DNA of 64,000 bases from NCBI GenBank assembly GCA_951828515.1, contig OX639992.1, positions 4,194,217 to 4,258,216 of the forward strand. Direction: 5' to 3'. Both the position numbers and the translations under genes were made by a program. This document shows, in pieces, positions 55,703 through 64,000 of the stretch. The notes under the pieces are model-generated. The model was not told the DNA's origin, made no database searches, and saw only the letters and a program-made list of their open reading frames with translations. Origin of the DNA: an uncultured Poribacteria bacterium. Lineage in GTDB: Bacteria; Poribacteria; WGA-4E; WGA-3G. Each line of letters starts with the position of its first letter. Position 1 is the stretch's first letter.

Positions 55703-57490
55703 ATGACAGAAGATTTAGAATTTGAAGGAAGCAATTTGACCCGCACGCCATCCGATACGGGAACCTCCGTTTCGATCGTTCCGTTGGGTGGATTAGGCGA
55801 ATTTGGGCTTAATATGATGGTGTATGAGACCGAAAATGACATTATCGTCATTGATACCGGTTTCATGCTACCGAATGCAGACATGCCCGGTGTCGATCTG
55901 ATTTTTCCAGACATCCACTATCTGGTTGAACGGAAAGAGAAGGTTCGCGGTATTCTGCTAACCCACGGACATGAGGATCATATCGGTGCCTTATTCTACG
56001 TTCTACGGCAGTTAGATGTGCCGGTTTACGGCACGCAACTTACGCTTGCGATTGCGAGTGGGAGATTACGCGAATACAATGTCCTCGGCAAAGCGCAACT
56101 CAATACGGTTGCCCCCGGCGATACGGTCGAATTGGGTGATTTTTCAGCCGAATTCATCCATGTTACACACAGTATCCCAGATACCGTAGCAATTGCCTTA
56201 CGCACACCCGTCGGTGTTATCGTCCATACAGGCGATTTCAAGTTCGATATGACCCCTATTGATGGCAAAATGAGTGATATACAGACGCTCGCGCGTTTGG
56301 GTTCAGAGGGCGTCCACTTGCTCGTCTCCGACAGTACAAACGCAGAGCGACCCGGACAGACCCCTTCTGAGCGAAGCATCTATGGGACGATAGACAATAT
56401 CTTTCAGAAGACCGAGCAGAAATTGTTCCTCTGCACCTTTTCTTCGAGTCTACACCGTATCCAGCAATTCATTGATTTGGCAGATGTACACCGGCGGCTT
56501 GTCGCTGTCGCTGGGCGCTCTCTCCTCAACAATGTGCGCACCGCTTCTGAACTCGGATATCTTAAACTGAACCCGGCTTATCTCATTGATGCTCGCGATG
56601 TATCCATGTTCAAACCACACGAGGTCATGATTTTAAGTACCGGCAGCCAAGGTGAACCCCGCTCTGCCTTGTCCCTGATGGCACTTGACAATCACCCGTT
56701 TTTAAAGGTGGAACAAGGTGATACCGTCGTCATTTCCGCAAGGATCATTCCCGGTAACGAAAAAGCTATCGGGAACGTTGTTAACCATCTGCTCAGACGC
56801 GGCGCGAAGATATACCATGAACGCAATGCAGACGTTCATGTATCGGGTCATGGCTCAAGCGAGGATCTGAAATTGATGCTCAATCTTTTACAGCCTAAGT
56901 TTTTCATGCCGATGCACGGTGAATATCAAAACCTGATGCGGCACGCCGAACTCGCCGAGTCTGTCGGTATACCGAGCGACAACATTAAAGTCGCTGAAGA
57001 TGGTGAGCTCATTCAACTTACTTCCGAGACGTGTGAGGTTTTTGGACGCGAGGGGCGTTCTGGACGCGTCCTCGTTGATGGAAAGCCAGAATTTGAGCTT
57101 GAAGATATCGTCCTACGCGACCGTATCCAACTTTCTGAAGACGGCATCGTTGTTCCGATTATTGTCCTGCACAGCGATACAGGTGAGGATAGTCAGCAAT
57201 CGGCAGTCAGTTCTTCCGACGGTCAACCGGCAGCCGATAACGACTCTAAAACAGGACTGAACGCTGGACAGATAGAAATTATTTCGCGTGGGTTTGTCTA
57301 TATGGACAAGTCTGAGGAACTCATAGAAGAGGCGAAAGAAATCACCTTGCGTGTCATTCGGAACTTGAGCGATGAACAAAAGCACGAAACAGAGACAGTC
57401 CAAGACGAGATCCGAGGCGCGCTCCGCCGGTTTTTCTCGAAACAGACGCAACGGAGTCCGCTTATTTTCCCAGTTGTTATGCGGGTTTGA
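55703..57490 (+). CDS. rnj: Ribonuclease J
   Basis: A metallo-beta-lactamase/beta-CASP ribonuclease that degrades and matures mRNA and rRNA, with both 5' exonuclease and endonuclease activity in known members. Motifs: PLGGLGEFGLNMMVYE, LLTHGHEDHIGAL (zinc site), VHTGDFKFD, LLVSDSTNAERPGQTPSE, STGSQGEPRSAL, HVSGHGSSEDL, and FFMPMHGEYQNLMRHAEL. The length of 595 is about 35 over the norm. The excess includes an N-terminal extension of about 20 residues and an in-frame repeat (DSQQSAVSSSDGQPAADNDS) at residues about 497-515, between the beta-CASP core and the C-terminal domain. Confidence 0.95.
   Translation: MTEDLEFEGSNLTRTPSDTGTSVSIVPLGGLGEFGLNMMVYETENDIIVIDTGFMLPNADMPGVDLIFPDIHYLVERKEKVRGILLTHGHEDHIGALFYVLRQLDVPVYGTQLTLAIASGRLREYNVLGKAQLNTVAPGDTVELGDFSAEFIHVTHSIPDTVAIALRTPVGVIVHTGDFKFDMTPIDGKMSDIQTLARLGSEGVHLLVSDSTNAERPGQTPSERSIYGTIDNIFQKTEQKLFLCTFSSSLHRIQQFIDLADVHRRLVAVAGRSLLNNVRTASELGYLKLNPAYLIDARDVSMFKPHEVMILSTGSQGEPRSALSLMALDNHPFLKVEQGDTVVISARIIPGNEKAIGNVVNHLLRRGAKIYHERNADVHVSGHGSSEDLKLMLNLLQPKFFMPMHGEYQNLMRHAELAESVGIPSDNIKVAEDGELIQLTSETCEVFGREGRSGRVLVDGKPEFELEDIVLRDRIQLSEDGIVVPIIVLHSDTGEDSQQSAVSSSDGQPAADNDSKTGLNAGQIEIISRGFVYMDKSEELIEEAKEITLRVIRNLSDEQKHETETVQDEIRGALRRFFSKQTQRSPLIFPVVMRV
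57188..57240 (+). repeat. In-frame dispersed repeat inside the RNase J gene
   Basis: ATAGTCAGCAATCGGCAGTC then AGTTCTTCCGACGGTCAACCGGCAGCCGATAA. The AGTCAGCAATCGGCAGTCAG words are those of the intergenic family. It is translated in the only poorly conserved linker of the protein. Confidence 0.8.
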
Positions 57491-57611
57491 TAATAGCCGT
57501 CAGCAATCGGTCCCGTCAGCAGTCGGCAAGATAACTGTCGACGATGTTTCTTCTCTTGCTGAAAGCCGAAAGCCGATGACTGATGGCTACAAAAGAAAGG
57601 AACACATTAAA
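57491..57611. repeat. Dispersed repeat after the RNase J stop
   Basis: TAATAGCCGTCAGCAATCGG begins at the base after the TGA stop. It continues GTCAGCAGTCGGCAAGATAACTGTCGACGATG and ends CTCTTGCTGAAAGCCGAAAGCCGATGACTGATGGCTAC. It fills the spacer up to the ribosome-binding site (AAAGGA) of the next gene. Confidence 0.8.
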
Positions 57612-58760
57612 TTGAAATCATTTGCATTTATCGTGGCGATTGCCGTCTTGATAATAGGCTTTTCTGCCTGTGATCGAGTGTCGAAAATTGTCCAACCTGC
57701 CACGCCCCAGATAAAAGATAAAAGTGGCGAAATTTCCATCGGGGTCGTTTTACCCTTGACGGGACACCAAGCTTCTACAGGGCAACTCATGAAGCAAGGT
57801 CTTAACTTAGCCCTCGATGAAATTAACAGTTCACGACTCAGTAATACAAAGCTTAAATTCATTATTGAAGATAATACCAGTACCCCAGAGGGCGCAGTTG
57901 CTGCTTTCAATAAACTGATTCACGAAGATGGCGTGTCTGTTATTCTCGGTCCCGCAACCTCAAGTGTGACACAGGCAGCATTTCCGGTCGCACAAGAAAA
58001 TCAGGTTGTGGCAATTAGCCCGACATCAGGGGCACGCGGTCTCAGCGCAATCGGTGATTTCGTCTTTCGTGTTCCACTCGCGTCTAATATTGTGACGCTT
58101 AAAGGTATCGAGGCAACGCATCCAAAACTCGGCTATCAGCGGGTCGCTACGATGTATGATGAAACCGATCTCTTCTCTACGGATCGGGACACAGCATTAC
58201 AGGAGGCATTCGCAGCGAATGGTATTGAGGTGCTAACCACGGAAATCTTCCAGAGCGGTGATACCGATTTCTCGGCGCAGTTAACTCGGATAAAGGCGTT
58301 GAACCCGGATGCTATCTTTATCTCTGCGTTACCACCAGAAAAACCGCCCATCCTGATTCAAGCACACGAGCTCGGTATATCTGTTCCTATTATTATGAGT
58401 TCATTAACCAGTGTTGAAGTGGAAGCCGCGGGGGACGCCGCCGAAGGCACGATAACTTTCATAGGTTGGCTCCCCACAGATGATACACCCGGAAATCAAG
58501 CCTTCGTTCAGAATTACAGCATGACTTTCGGCGTTATGCCAAACGTCTTTGCAACGGCATCGTATGCCTCCGTCTATATTTTAGCAGGGGCGATTGAGCA
58601 TGCCCAAGCAACTGACGCAATCTCAATCCGAGACGCGCTGGCGAATATCAAGGACTTTGACACAGTTCTGGGCAAGTTTTCTTTCGATGCTAATGGGGAT
58701 GCCCTTTATGACCTGAAGGCACTGATAGTAAAAAATGGCGCATTGCAACCCTTTGAGTAA
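57612..58760 (+). CDS. ABC transporter substrate-binding lipoprotein (branched-chain amino-acid type)
   Basis: The start is a TTG at 57612 with AAGGA upstream, giving MKSFAFIVAIAVLIIGFSAC, a lipoprotein signal with the lipobox Cys. The frame stays open upstream inside the RNase J gene and repeat, which is not coding in this frame. The body is a type I periplasmic binding protein (Peripla_BP_6): ISIGVVLPLTGHQASTGQLMKQGLNLALDEIN, VSVILGPATSSVTQAAFPVAQENQVVAISPTSGARGL, YDETDLFSTDRDTALQEAF, PNVFATASYASVYILAGAIEHA. Ligands of the family are branched-chain amino acids, amides or urea. No permease or ATPase genes follow; an IS3 element lies 215 bases downstream. Confidence 0.88.
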   Translation: MKSFAFIVAIAVLIIGFSACDRVSKIVQPATPQIKDKSGEISIGVVLPLTGHQASTGQLMKQGLNLALDEINSSRLSNTKLKFIIEDNTSTPEGAVAAFNKLIHEDGVSVILGPATSSVTQAAFPVAQENQVVAISPTSGARGLSAIGDFVFRVPLASNIVTLKGIEATHPKLGYQRVATMYDETDLFSTDRDTALQEAFAANGIEVLTTEIFQSGDTDFSAQLTRIKALNPDAIFISALPPEKPPILIQAHELGISVPIIMSSLTSVEVEAAGDAAEGTITFIGWLPTDDTPGNQAFVQNYSMTFGVMPNVFATASYASVYILAGAIEHAQATDAISIRDALANIKDFDTVLGKFSFDANGDALYDLKALIVKNGALQPFE

Positions 58761-58809
58761 CCTTGTCAGAGACATCCAATTATCCATTCTTCAATCAGAT
58801 TTTCACCAC

Positions 58810-58847
58810 AGACCCGGTAGGTGCGGTTTCCTAACCGCACCGAATCG
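58810..58847. repeat. Intergenic GGTGCGGTTTCCTAACCGCACC palindrome
   Basis: GACCCGGTAGGTGCGGTTTCCTAACCGCACCGAATCGG. The stem GGTGCGGTT/AACCGCACC is perfect (58820-58841). A diverged relative is inside the VWA gene at 47981-48013. Confidence 0.75.
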
Positions 58848-59014
58848 GCAAAAAAAGACGCGAAATCTGATAATTTCTCAAGATTGAGTATCTCTGGTAA
58901 CTGTGTTTGATTGCATTCCAGATAAATGGCTGTCGGTATAAAGGGATTGATAGATCAGTGTCTTCCATAAAATACTGAAGTGCCACCGTTTATTCAGACC
59001 ACAATTTCGCAAAG

Positions 59015-59866
59015 TTAATCCAAGTTTTGTTGCTCGAATTCCATAGGTGTCAAATAGTCTAACGCCGAATGGGGGCGTTTTTGGTGATACACTTGTTCGA
59101 TAAAATGTCCAATACGATTTCTCGCTTCATGGATGTCTTCAGAGTCGTTGAGGTGAACTTCTTCCTCCTTGAGGGTTCGGATCAGTCTTTCGGCGTACCC
59201 GTTCTCCCAAGGGCATCCGCGACGGGCGACGGAGATCTCAATCCCATGATGCCTGAGCATCGAAACATAAGCATCTGAAAGATATTGAACGCCTTGATCC
59301 GAATGATGGATCTCTGGAACACTTTGACGTAAGGCTGCCTCTAAAGGTTTCAAGGTCAGCGGTTGCGTCAAGTGTTGACTGACCTGCCACCCTCTGATCA
59401 TACGCGTGAAGACATCCATGAGCAAACAAACAGAGACGAAGCATCTTTTCAGGCGGACGTAGGTAATATCGCCCACCCAGACCTGATCGCATCGGGAGAC
59501 TTCAAGGTCTTTGAGGCGATTGCCCCACGGACGCACACTGTCAACAGAGGTCGTGGTTTGACAGACCCGTTTGACGGACACCAATAAGTTTGCGGCTTTC
59601 ATCAAGCGGGAGACCCCACGTTTACACCCAACGGTGTATCCCATACGCACCAGCAGTTTTGTGATACGCCTATATCCGTAGGTCGGATACCGGAGTGCCA
59701 ACGTCTCTATTTCCTCCCGGAGGACGACTTCAGACGGATCCTGCTTGGGGTGATAATAGAGGGTGCTTCGGGTGAAACCCAGCACCTCACATATCTGTCG
59801 AACCGAATAATCGGTCCGGAGTGCCTCAACTATTTCTCGCTGCTCCGTCAGTTTGGGTCTAACCAC
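59015..59866 (-). CDS. IS3-family transposase OrfB (DDE integrase domain)
   Basis: Contains the rve catalytic core: first Asp in QVWVGDITYVRL, second in HHSDQGVQYLSDAY, and Glu in NGYAERLIRTLKEEEV, with the usual spacing of about 35 residues. The N-terminal part has the HTH_21 segment (YPTYGYRRITKLLVRMGYTVGCKRGVSRLMK). It is most likely made as an OrfAB fusion by a -1 frameshift at the A-run 59875-59882 (AAAAAAAAG on the minus strand). Confidence 0.93.
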   Translation of the reverse strand: MVRPKLTEQREIVEALRTDYSVRQICEVLGFTRSTLYYHPKQDPSEVVLREEIETLALRYPTYGYRRITKLLVRMGYTVGCKRGVSRLMKAANLLVSVKRVCQTTTSVDSVRPWGNRLKDLEVSRCDQVWVGDITYVRLKRCFVSVCLLMDVFTRMIRGWQVSQHLTQPLTLKPLEAALRQSVPEIHHSDQGVQYLSDAYVSMLRHHGIEISVARRGCPWENGYAERLIRTLKEEEVHLNDSEDIHEARNRIGHFIEQVYHQKRPHSALDYLTPMEFEQQNLD

Positions 59867-60144
59867 GTCGCTGCTTTTTTTTCAATATCCAGTGCCACAG
59901 TCAACCGCCCGACGAGGTGTTCAAGGTGGGCGATCCGCTCAGCTGCCTCGCTGGACTGTTTCTCTGTGGACACAAACAGAGAACCTACGTTTTCAACGAC
60001 TTGCTGCTTCCACTTAGAGAGTTGATCTTCACTCAGGTTGTGTCGACGACACACTTCTGCTTGCGAACTTTCACCGCTAAGTGCCTCAAGAACAACTTGG
60101 CCTTTAAACTCAGGGGTGAAGTTTCTTCGTTTTCGTTTCGCCAT
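59848..60144 (-). CDS. IS3-family OrfA (helix-turn-helix)
   Basis: The 98-residue protein has the transposase_8 HTH: KRRNFTPEFKGQVVLEALSGESSQAEVCRRHNLSEDQLSKWKQQ, then a leucine-zipper-like segment (AERIAHLEHLVGRLTVALDIEKK). The frame ends 19 bases inside OrfB. The slippery A-run with AAAAAAG in the overlap is the typical IS3 frameshift site. Confidence 0.92.
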   Translation of the reverse strand: MAKRKRRNFTPEFKGQVVLEALSGESSQAEVCRRHNLSEDQLSKWKQQVVENVGSLFVSTEKQSSEAAERIAHLEHLVGRLTVALDIEKKAATWLDPN

Positions 60145-60222
60145 CGGGGCCTCCTTTCAAGTCGTGGAGATTATACCACAATCTTGGTTTAGGGAGTGGC
60201 CCGAATTTAGGGGGGCAGTACA

Positions 60223-60454
60223 ACACCTTTAGCAAACCCCATCGTGTTACTAAACTTAGAGCATTAAGTATTAAAAGAAGCCATCATCAAAAATAATCAA
60301 CAACCGAAAAACTCAAAGGTTCTGCCACTTGCATCATTTCACTTGAATTTTCAAGTTGCAATGTGTATAATTAATTCAGTTTTATTAACGGCTCTTAGTG
60401 ATGTAGTCGAAAGCATAATCTTAATTCTGAGTACTTAGTATTGAGGAGACACCC
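60223..60454. other. Spacer between the IS and the next gene, with a promoter
   Basis: No gene is visible. It carries TTGAAT (60343-60348), 17 bases, and TATAAT (60366-60371), pointing right towards the 60455 gene. Confidence 0.7.
60343..60371 (+). promoter_or_regulatory. Sigma-70-type promoter
   Basis: TTGAAT-17-TATAAT, a near-consensus match, 84 bases before the ATG of the small gene at 60455. It may also serve the genes towards leuC. Confidence 0.75.
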
Positions 60455-60793
60455 ATGGCGAATAACACACTGATGCCTCGCGAAGACCATTGGAGTCGAC
60501 CAGTGGCTATGGCACCCAACGGGCAATGGCTCTCTTTACGGGAAGTGGTAGAAGAGGAACCCGCACGGTTTTCGTTTATCCAATTGACTCCTGAACAACA
60601 AGCGGAATTGGTCGCGGAACGTATTCGACAACGTCCCAAATATGATATGGGTATTCTCGGTCTTGGGATACTGGACAAAAAACGCGCTATTAACGAAGTG
60701 CGAGCCAGAACGCCTATAGGATGCACCTTAATTGAGGTCGAGCAGCGGATGATTGAACGTTTGATCAAACGTGCCTGTGAAAAAAAACTGTAA
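60455..60793 (+). CDS. Small hypothetical protein, 112 residues
   Basis: The ATG has GAGGAG seven bases upstream and a good promoter in front, so expression is likely. Sequence features: WLSLREVVEEEPARFSFIQLTPEQQAELVAERIRQRPKYDMGILGLGILDKKRAINEVRARTPIGCTLIEVEQRMIERLIKRACEKKL, that is, a helical C-terminal half rich in Arg, Lys and Glu. No known domain is recognised. A DNA- or RNA-binding role or an antitoxin role is possible but not supported. Confidence 0.65.
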   Translation: MANNTLMPREDHWSRPVAMAPNGQWLSLREVVEEEPARFSFIQLTPEQQAELVAERIRQRPKYDMGILGLGILDKKRAINEVRARTPIGCTLIEVEQRMIERLIKRACEKKL

Positions 60794-60843
60794 CAGAGGA
60801 AAATGATAACGCTATATTGTCTTGATAAAGACGAAGCTTTGAC

Positions 60844-61047
60844 TTGAAACCTGTCTTGAAAATCCTTGCTATTGATTCCAGCTACGATCAGATTACAAAA
60901 GCCTCCTACGATTATCGAAACCGGTATGTTTATCCTTACTTGGAATCCAGGGGGTTTGAAATTATACGTTGTCAGGGGAGGACTGCGCGTCGTATTTACG
61001 TTAAGTCGGAGATATGTCGGAAAGATAGAAAAGCCAGAATCGTATAA
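60844..61047 (+). pseudogene. Probable 5' fragment of an unknown gene
   Basis: A 67-codon frame starting with TTG reads LKILAIDSSYDQITKASYDYRNRYVYPYLESRGFEIIRCQGRTARRIYV and then ends in basic residues. The first 45 residues look like the beta-alpha-beta start of a globular domain cut short, with no further match in any frame afterwards. No ribosome-binding site is seen. I think it is a remnant, possibly left by rearrangement near the IS element. Confidence 0.4.
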
Positions 61048-61097
61048 CCGTAGGCAATCAGGTCACAAACATTACAAGTTAGAGGAAAAAGAAAGAT

Positions 61098-62501
61098 ATG
61101 AAAACAAAAACGATGTATGAAAAGATATGGGAGGCGCATCTTGTGCGCGCTTCCGCAGACGAAGTCCCGATTCTCTATATTGACACGCACCTCGTTCATG
61201 AAGTCACATCCCCACAAGCGTTTGAGGGGTTAAGACTCAACAACCGAAAAGTCCGCCGACCGGATCTGACGTTCGCCACGATGGATCACAACGTGCCGAC
61301 AACGGATAGGTCGCTACCCATCACCGATTTGATTGCCGCAAAGCAGATGGAAACGCTCGCGCAAAACTGCACCGAGTTTGACATTCCGCTCTACGACATC
61401 GACAGTCCTGAACAAGGTATTGTGCATGTCATCGGACCCGAACTCGGTATCACGTTGCCCGGCAAGACTATCGTCTGTGGTGACAGCCATACCTCAACAC
61501 ACGGTGCACTCGGCGCACTCGCTTTCGGCATCGGTACCAGCGAGATTGAACATGTCCTTGCCACGCAATGTCTCCTGCAACAGGAGTCGGAGACCTTTGA
61601 GATTCGGATTGATGGAACACTCCCTTACGGTGTGACTGCGAAAGACATTATCCTCGCTATCATTGGACATATCGGTATTGACGGTGGTAACGGTGCCGTC
61701 GTTGAGTACACAGGCACCGCTATTCGTGCCCTCAGCATCGAGGAGCGGATGACCGTTTGCAATATGTCCATTGAGGCAGGTGCTCGCGCCGGTATGATTG
61801 CTCCTGACGATACTGCTTATGAATACATCGCTGGCAAGCGTTTCGCGCCGAAAGGTGAAGCGTTTGATGCCGCAGTCGAAAACTGGAAGCAGCTGCCTAC
61901 TGACGAAGGCGCAACCTACGATCGGACCCTGCAACTCGATGCCGCAGAGATCGCACCGCAGGTGACGTGGGGCACAAACCCGGGTATGGTGACCGATGTA
62001 ACAGGGCGTGTCCCGGATCCAGCAGACATGGCGACAACCGACGAAAAGACTGCTACCGAGCACGCTTTAGCATATATGGATCTCAAACCCGGCACGCCAA
62101 TCACAGATATTCCCGTGGATAGAGTTTTCATCGGCAGCTGCACCAACTCCCGTATCAGCGATCTACGCGTTGCCGCGGAAATCGCCAAAGGCAGGAAAGT
62201 TGCAGATACCGTCAACGCGATGGTCGTTCCGGGTTCGCAAGCGGTCAAACGTCAAGCAGAAGCAGAAGGGCTTGACGAGATTTTCCGTGCCGCCGGTTTT
62301 GAGTGGCGTGAAGCCGGTTGTAGTATGTGTCTCGGTATGAATCCTGATACTCTAATGCCGGGGCAACGCTGTGCCAGCACATCAAATCGGAATTTTGAAG
62401 GTAGACAGGGCAAAGGTGGACGTACGCACTTGGTGAGTCCACAGATGGCGGCGGCAACTGCCGTCACGGGTCACTTTGTGGATATCCGACAGTTTCAGTA
62501 G
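61098..62501 (+). CDS. leuC: 3-isopropylmalate dehydratase large subunit LeuC
   Basis: LeuC with LeuD isomerises 2- to 3-isopropylmalate in leucine synthesis. It binds a [4Fe-4S] cluster: the three Cys are in IGSCTNSR and in [10 protein letters not shown]. Other blocks are [47 protein letters not shown], and [30 protein letters not shown]. The 467-residue length is standard for the proteobacterial-type large subunit. The operon is split by hicB and a hicA remnant before leuD. Confidence 0.97.
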   Translation: MKTKTMYEKIWEAHLVRASADEVPILYIDTHLVHEVTSPQAFEGLRLNNRKVRRPDLTFATMDHNVPTTDRSLPITDLIAAKQMETLAQNCTEFDIPLYDIDSPEQGIVHVIGPELGITLPGKTIVCGDSHTSTHGALGALAFGIGTSEIEHVLATQCLLQQESETFEIRIDGTLPYGVTAKDIILAIIGHIGIDGGNGAVVEYTGTAIRALSIEERMTVCNMSIEAGARAGMIAPDDTAYEYIAGKRFAPKGEAFDAAVENWKQLPTDEGATYDRTLQLDAAEIAPQVTWGTNPGMVTDVTGRVPDPADMATTDEKTATEHALAYMDLKPGTPITDIPVDRVFIGSCTNSRISDLRVAAEIAKGRKVADTVNAMVVPGSQAVKRQAEAEGLDEIFRAAGFEWREAGCSMCLGMNPDTLMPGQRCASTSNRNFEGRQGKGGRTHLVSPQMAAATAVTGHFVDIRQFQ

Positions 62502-62545
62502 ATTAAATGTGGTTGTCCTTGATAAACAAAGAGCGGAGGTAAACT

Positions 62546-62749
62546 ATGAAACTAAAGGTCGTCATTCACGAAGCCGAAGAGGGTGGATATTGGGCAGAAG
62601 TGCCAGCAATCTTGGGATGTGCTACACAAGGCGAGACGTTTGAAGAATTGCTTGAAAACATCTATGAAGCCATTGAGGGATGTTTATCTGTGGATGTTGC
62701 AGCACTACAAATTACAGAGAAAGATAGGGTAATGGAGATAGCGGTTTGA
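62546..62749 (+). CDS. HicB-family antitoxin-like protein
   Basis: The 67-residue protein is a HicB partial RNase-H-like domain: [47 protein letters not shown]. It lacks a C-terminal DNA-binding domain, as in short HicB proteins. HicB binds and blocks the mRNA-cleaving toxin HicA. GAGG precedes the ATG. Its stop overlaps the start of a truncated hicA, so it is probably an antitoxin left without its toxin. Confidence 0.85.
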   Translation: MKLKVVIHEAEEGGYWAEVPAILGCATQGETFEELLENIYEAIEGCLSVDVAALQITEKDRVMEIAV

Positions 62750-62856
62750 AGGCCTTAAGCGGTAGAGCCTTTTGCCGCTTATTGGAAAAGCGGGGCTGGC
62801 AGCTTTTGACTGAAAATTTTCCGAAACTTAGTAGTTATTACAAGGAAATAAAAAAA
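62746..62856 (+). pseudogene. Truncated hicA, in frame with leuD
   Basis: From the TTG overlapping the hicB stop (…GTTTGAAGG…) the frame reads [21 protein letters not shown], a clear HicA N-terminus, but the catalytic GSHH segment that should follow is missing and the frame runs with [16 protein letters not shown] straight into the leuD ATG. No stop codon separates them. The toxin is therefore inactive. Confidence 0.8.
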
Positions 62857-63438
62857 ATGGAAGCATTCAAAGAACACGTTGGATTTGTCGTCCCACTTGA
62901 CCGAATTAATGTTGACACCGACCAGATCATCCCGAAGCAATTCCTGAAACGGATTGAACGCACCGGCTTCGGTGAATTTCTCTTTAACGACTGGCGTTAC
63001 CTTGAGAATGGTGATCCGAACCCAGAGTTCGTATTGAACCTCCCACGCTATGCAGATGCGAGCATCCTCATCGCAGGCGTAAATTTCGGTTGCGGGAGTT
63101 CCCGCGAACACGCGCCGTGGGCACTCCAACAATACGGCTTCAAGGCGATTCTCGCGCCCTCGTTTGCCGACATTTTCCGCAACAATTGCTACAAAAACGG
63201 TATCCTCCCGATAGCCTTACCTGCGGACATTATTGCCTCGCTTAGTCAAGAGGCACATGACACTGAAGGCTACCAATTGATGGTAGACCTGGACCAGCAG
63301 TCGGTGATCTGTGCTGATGGCACTGCACACACTTTTGAGATCGGCGATTTTGAGAAGTACTGCCTCCTGAACGGACTCGATGAAATCGGCTGGACCTTAC
63401 AGTATGAAGCGGATATTGCCGCTTATGAAAACCGGTAG
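62857..63438 (+). CDS. leuD: 3-isopropylmalate dehydratase small subunit LeuD
   Basis: LeuD is the swivel subunit that pairs with LeuC. Motifs: [80 protein letters not shown]. The ATG at 62857 is used because AAGGA lies upstream and the family start ([16 protein letters not shown]) fits. Read from the upstream TTG, a HicA'-LeuD fusion of 230 residues would result. Length of 193 is normal. Confidence 0.95.
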   Translation: MEAFKEHVGFVVPLDRINVDTDQIIPKQFLKRIERTGFGEFLFNDWRYLENGDPNPEFVLNLPRYADASILIAGVNFGCGSSREHAPWALQQYGFKAILAPSFADIFRNNCYKNGILPIALPADIIASLSQEAHDTEGYQLMVDLDQQSVICADGTAHTFEIGDFEKYCLLNGLDEIGWTLQYEADIAAYENR

Positions 63439-63740
63439 TTTTACAATGAAGATTAGTTTTGTAGGTTTTGTACCTATCTTCGGTAGGAGGTCGCGATCAG
63501 AAAATTGCTCCTACAAAAGAGGGATAGGATAGACGCAATTTGCTGGTGAGTGCCTCGCTCTACACATCGTTGTCAGGGCGTTGTTTGAGTGTTTCCTTTA
63601 GTTTGTGATCCCGATGTGAAAATGCCAGAAAACCGAAAATTGAAAGGTTCTGCCTCGTGAAAAAACATTGATTTCTTGACGCACTGCTGCTATACTATTC
63701 TTCAAGTCTCATTCCCGATGAAATGGATTAAAAAATGTAA
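63439..63740. other. Gene-free spacer with a long imperfect hairpin
   Basis: TTTTGTAGG (63457-63465) pairs with CCTACAAAA (63510-63518), and CCTA…TAGG pairs inside. The element contains TAGGAGGTCGCGATCAGAAAATTGCTCCTACAAAAG. It lies about 20 bases after leuD and may end that transcript. The rest (63530-63740) shows nothing that I can name. Confidence 0.55.
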
Positions 63741-64000
63741 ATGCCTATGTCAAAAAATTCAAAACTGCTTGGATCTGCTGATACCCTGATAGGACACTTC
63801 CCGGACCGAAGTATCAGACGGTTGCTCCAAGACCCAGAGTATGTGCGAGGTTTAGTAGAAATCATCGCCCCTGAACTCGTAGCGTTGCTTGATTTCAGCA
63901 GAAGTGTGCAGCAGAACCGGAGTTTTATCTCCGATGTATTACGAGAGCAGGAGTCGGATGTGCTGCTGCGTGTGCCGTTTCAAGAGACGATCAAAAGCGA
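63741..64000 (+). CDS. Rpn/YhgA-like transposase-nuclease family protein (3' end outside the window)
   Basis: The frame begins MPMSKNSKLLGSADTLIGHFPDRSIRRLLQDPEYVRGLVEII, continues PELVALLDFSRSVQQNRSFISDVLREQESDVLLRVPFQE and is still open at the window edge. The FPDRSIRRLLQDPEYVRGLV and SDVLLRVPFQ blocks match the N-terminal part of the PD-(D/E)XK Rpn (YhgA-like) group, which promotes recA-independent recombination in E. coli. The start could also be the ATG at 63747. Confidence 0.7.
   Translation, partial: MPMSKNSKLLGSADTLIGHFPDRSIRRLLQDPEYVRGLVEIIAPELVALLDFSRSVQQNRSFISDVLREQESDVLLRVPFQETIKS

Larger units (their letters stand above)
58976..60222 (-). mobile_element. IS3-family insertion sequence, about 1.25 kb
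   Basis: Two overlapping frames encode OrfA and the DDE transposase. Imperfect terminal inverted repeats can be matched: TGAAGTGCCACCGTTTATTC at the left (from 58976) and, on the minus strand, TGTACTGCCCCCCTAAATTC at the right (from 60222), followed by matching CAGACCAC and GGGCCAC. The size is right for IS3. A clear target duplication is not seen. Both genes look intact, so it may be active. Confidence 0.85.

Noticed and set aside
57372-57611. Upstream extension of the substrate-binding protein gene
   Set aside because: It overlaps the RNase J gene in another frame and then the repeat; the lipoprotein signal begins at the TTG at 57612.
58976-60222. Target-site duplication of the IS3 element
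   Set aside because: The three to five bases on each side (AATAC and ACACC) do not match convincingly, so no duplication is claimed.

Overview
The window is about 64 kb of chromosomal DNA from an uncultured-type bacterium with a moderate GC content. Gene content (RraA-like, NIPSNAP, DUF4838, a giant C25 peptidase with a FlgD-like C-terminal domain, VWA/GATase membrane proteins, PhoX, tandem MacB-type permeases) and the intergenic spacers packed with GCTGACTGCTGATTGC-type repeats fit Candidatus Poribacteria or a related lineage. That placement is inference from style and gene families, not from a marker comparison.

Layout. 1-1.3 kb: end of an RraA-family gene and a NIPSNAP gene. 1.3-9.7 kb (minus): a 2170-residue gingipain-type (C25) secreted peptidase, pdxA, and a small S4-domain protein. 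9.7-17.1 kb (minus): a proteostasis operon transcribed in the order tRNA-Pro, Arg, His, Arg, Lys, Leu, tig, clpP, clpX, lon, with a consensus sigma-70 promoter in front of tRNA-Pro. 17.4-25.5 kb (plus): four tandem FtsX/MacB-type permeases and one MacA/HlyD-type adaptor, with no ATPase gene beside them. 25.6-30.7 kb: PhnP-like metallo-hydrolase, GNAT acetyltransferase, DegT-type aminotransferase, TPR protein, small hypothetical, HAD-IB phosphatase. 30.7-35.2 kb (minus): a 1492-residue fusion of fatty acyl reductase, adenylating domain, acyl carrier and PlsC acyltransferase. 35.6-40.8 kb: cNMP-SpoIIE phosphatase, secreted GATase-like protein, O-antigen ligase-like protein, deoxyhypusine-synthase-like protein. 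40.87-41.31 kb: an IS200/IS605-like element that has both end hairpins, a promoter and an omega-RNA-like body but no protein gene. 41.3-49.9 kb: CYTH and receiver-like pair, isochorismatase-type hydrolase, nucleoside transporter-like MFS, DUF4838 protein, VWA protein. 49.9-52.6 kb: frameshifted DNA methyltransferase and a Tat-exported PhoX. 53-58.8 kb: leuS, RNase J, amino-acid-type substrate-binding lipoprotein. 58.98-60.22 kb: an IS3-family insertion sequence. 60.4-64 kb: small proteins, leuC, hicB, a hicA remnant fused in frame ahead of leuD, and the start of an Rpn-like nuclease gene.

The most unusual feature is a set of dispersed palindromic repeats. They fill spacers between co-directional genes, starting 0 to 3 bases after the stop codon in eight cases. 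Copies keep their hairpins while the stem sequence changes. Copies of several families also sit in frame inside genes, including pdxA, rnj, the C25 peptidase and the lipid fusion enzyme, adding low-complexity Ser/Gln-rich insertions. A second recurring signal is the start-codon context CCGCAAGGAAAATTAAAAATG found in front of at least six unrelated genes.
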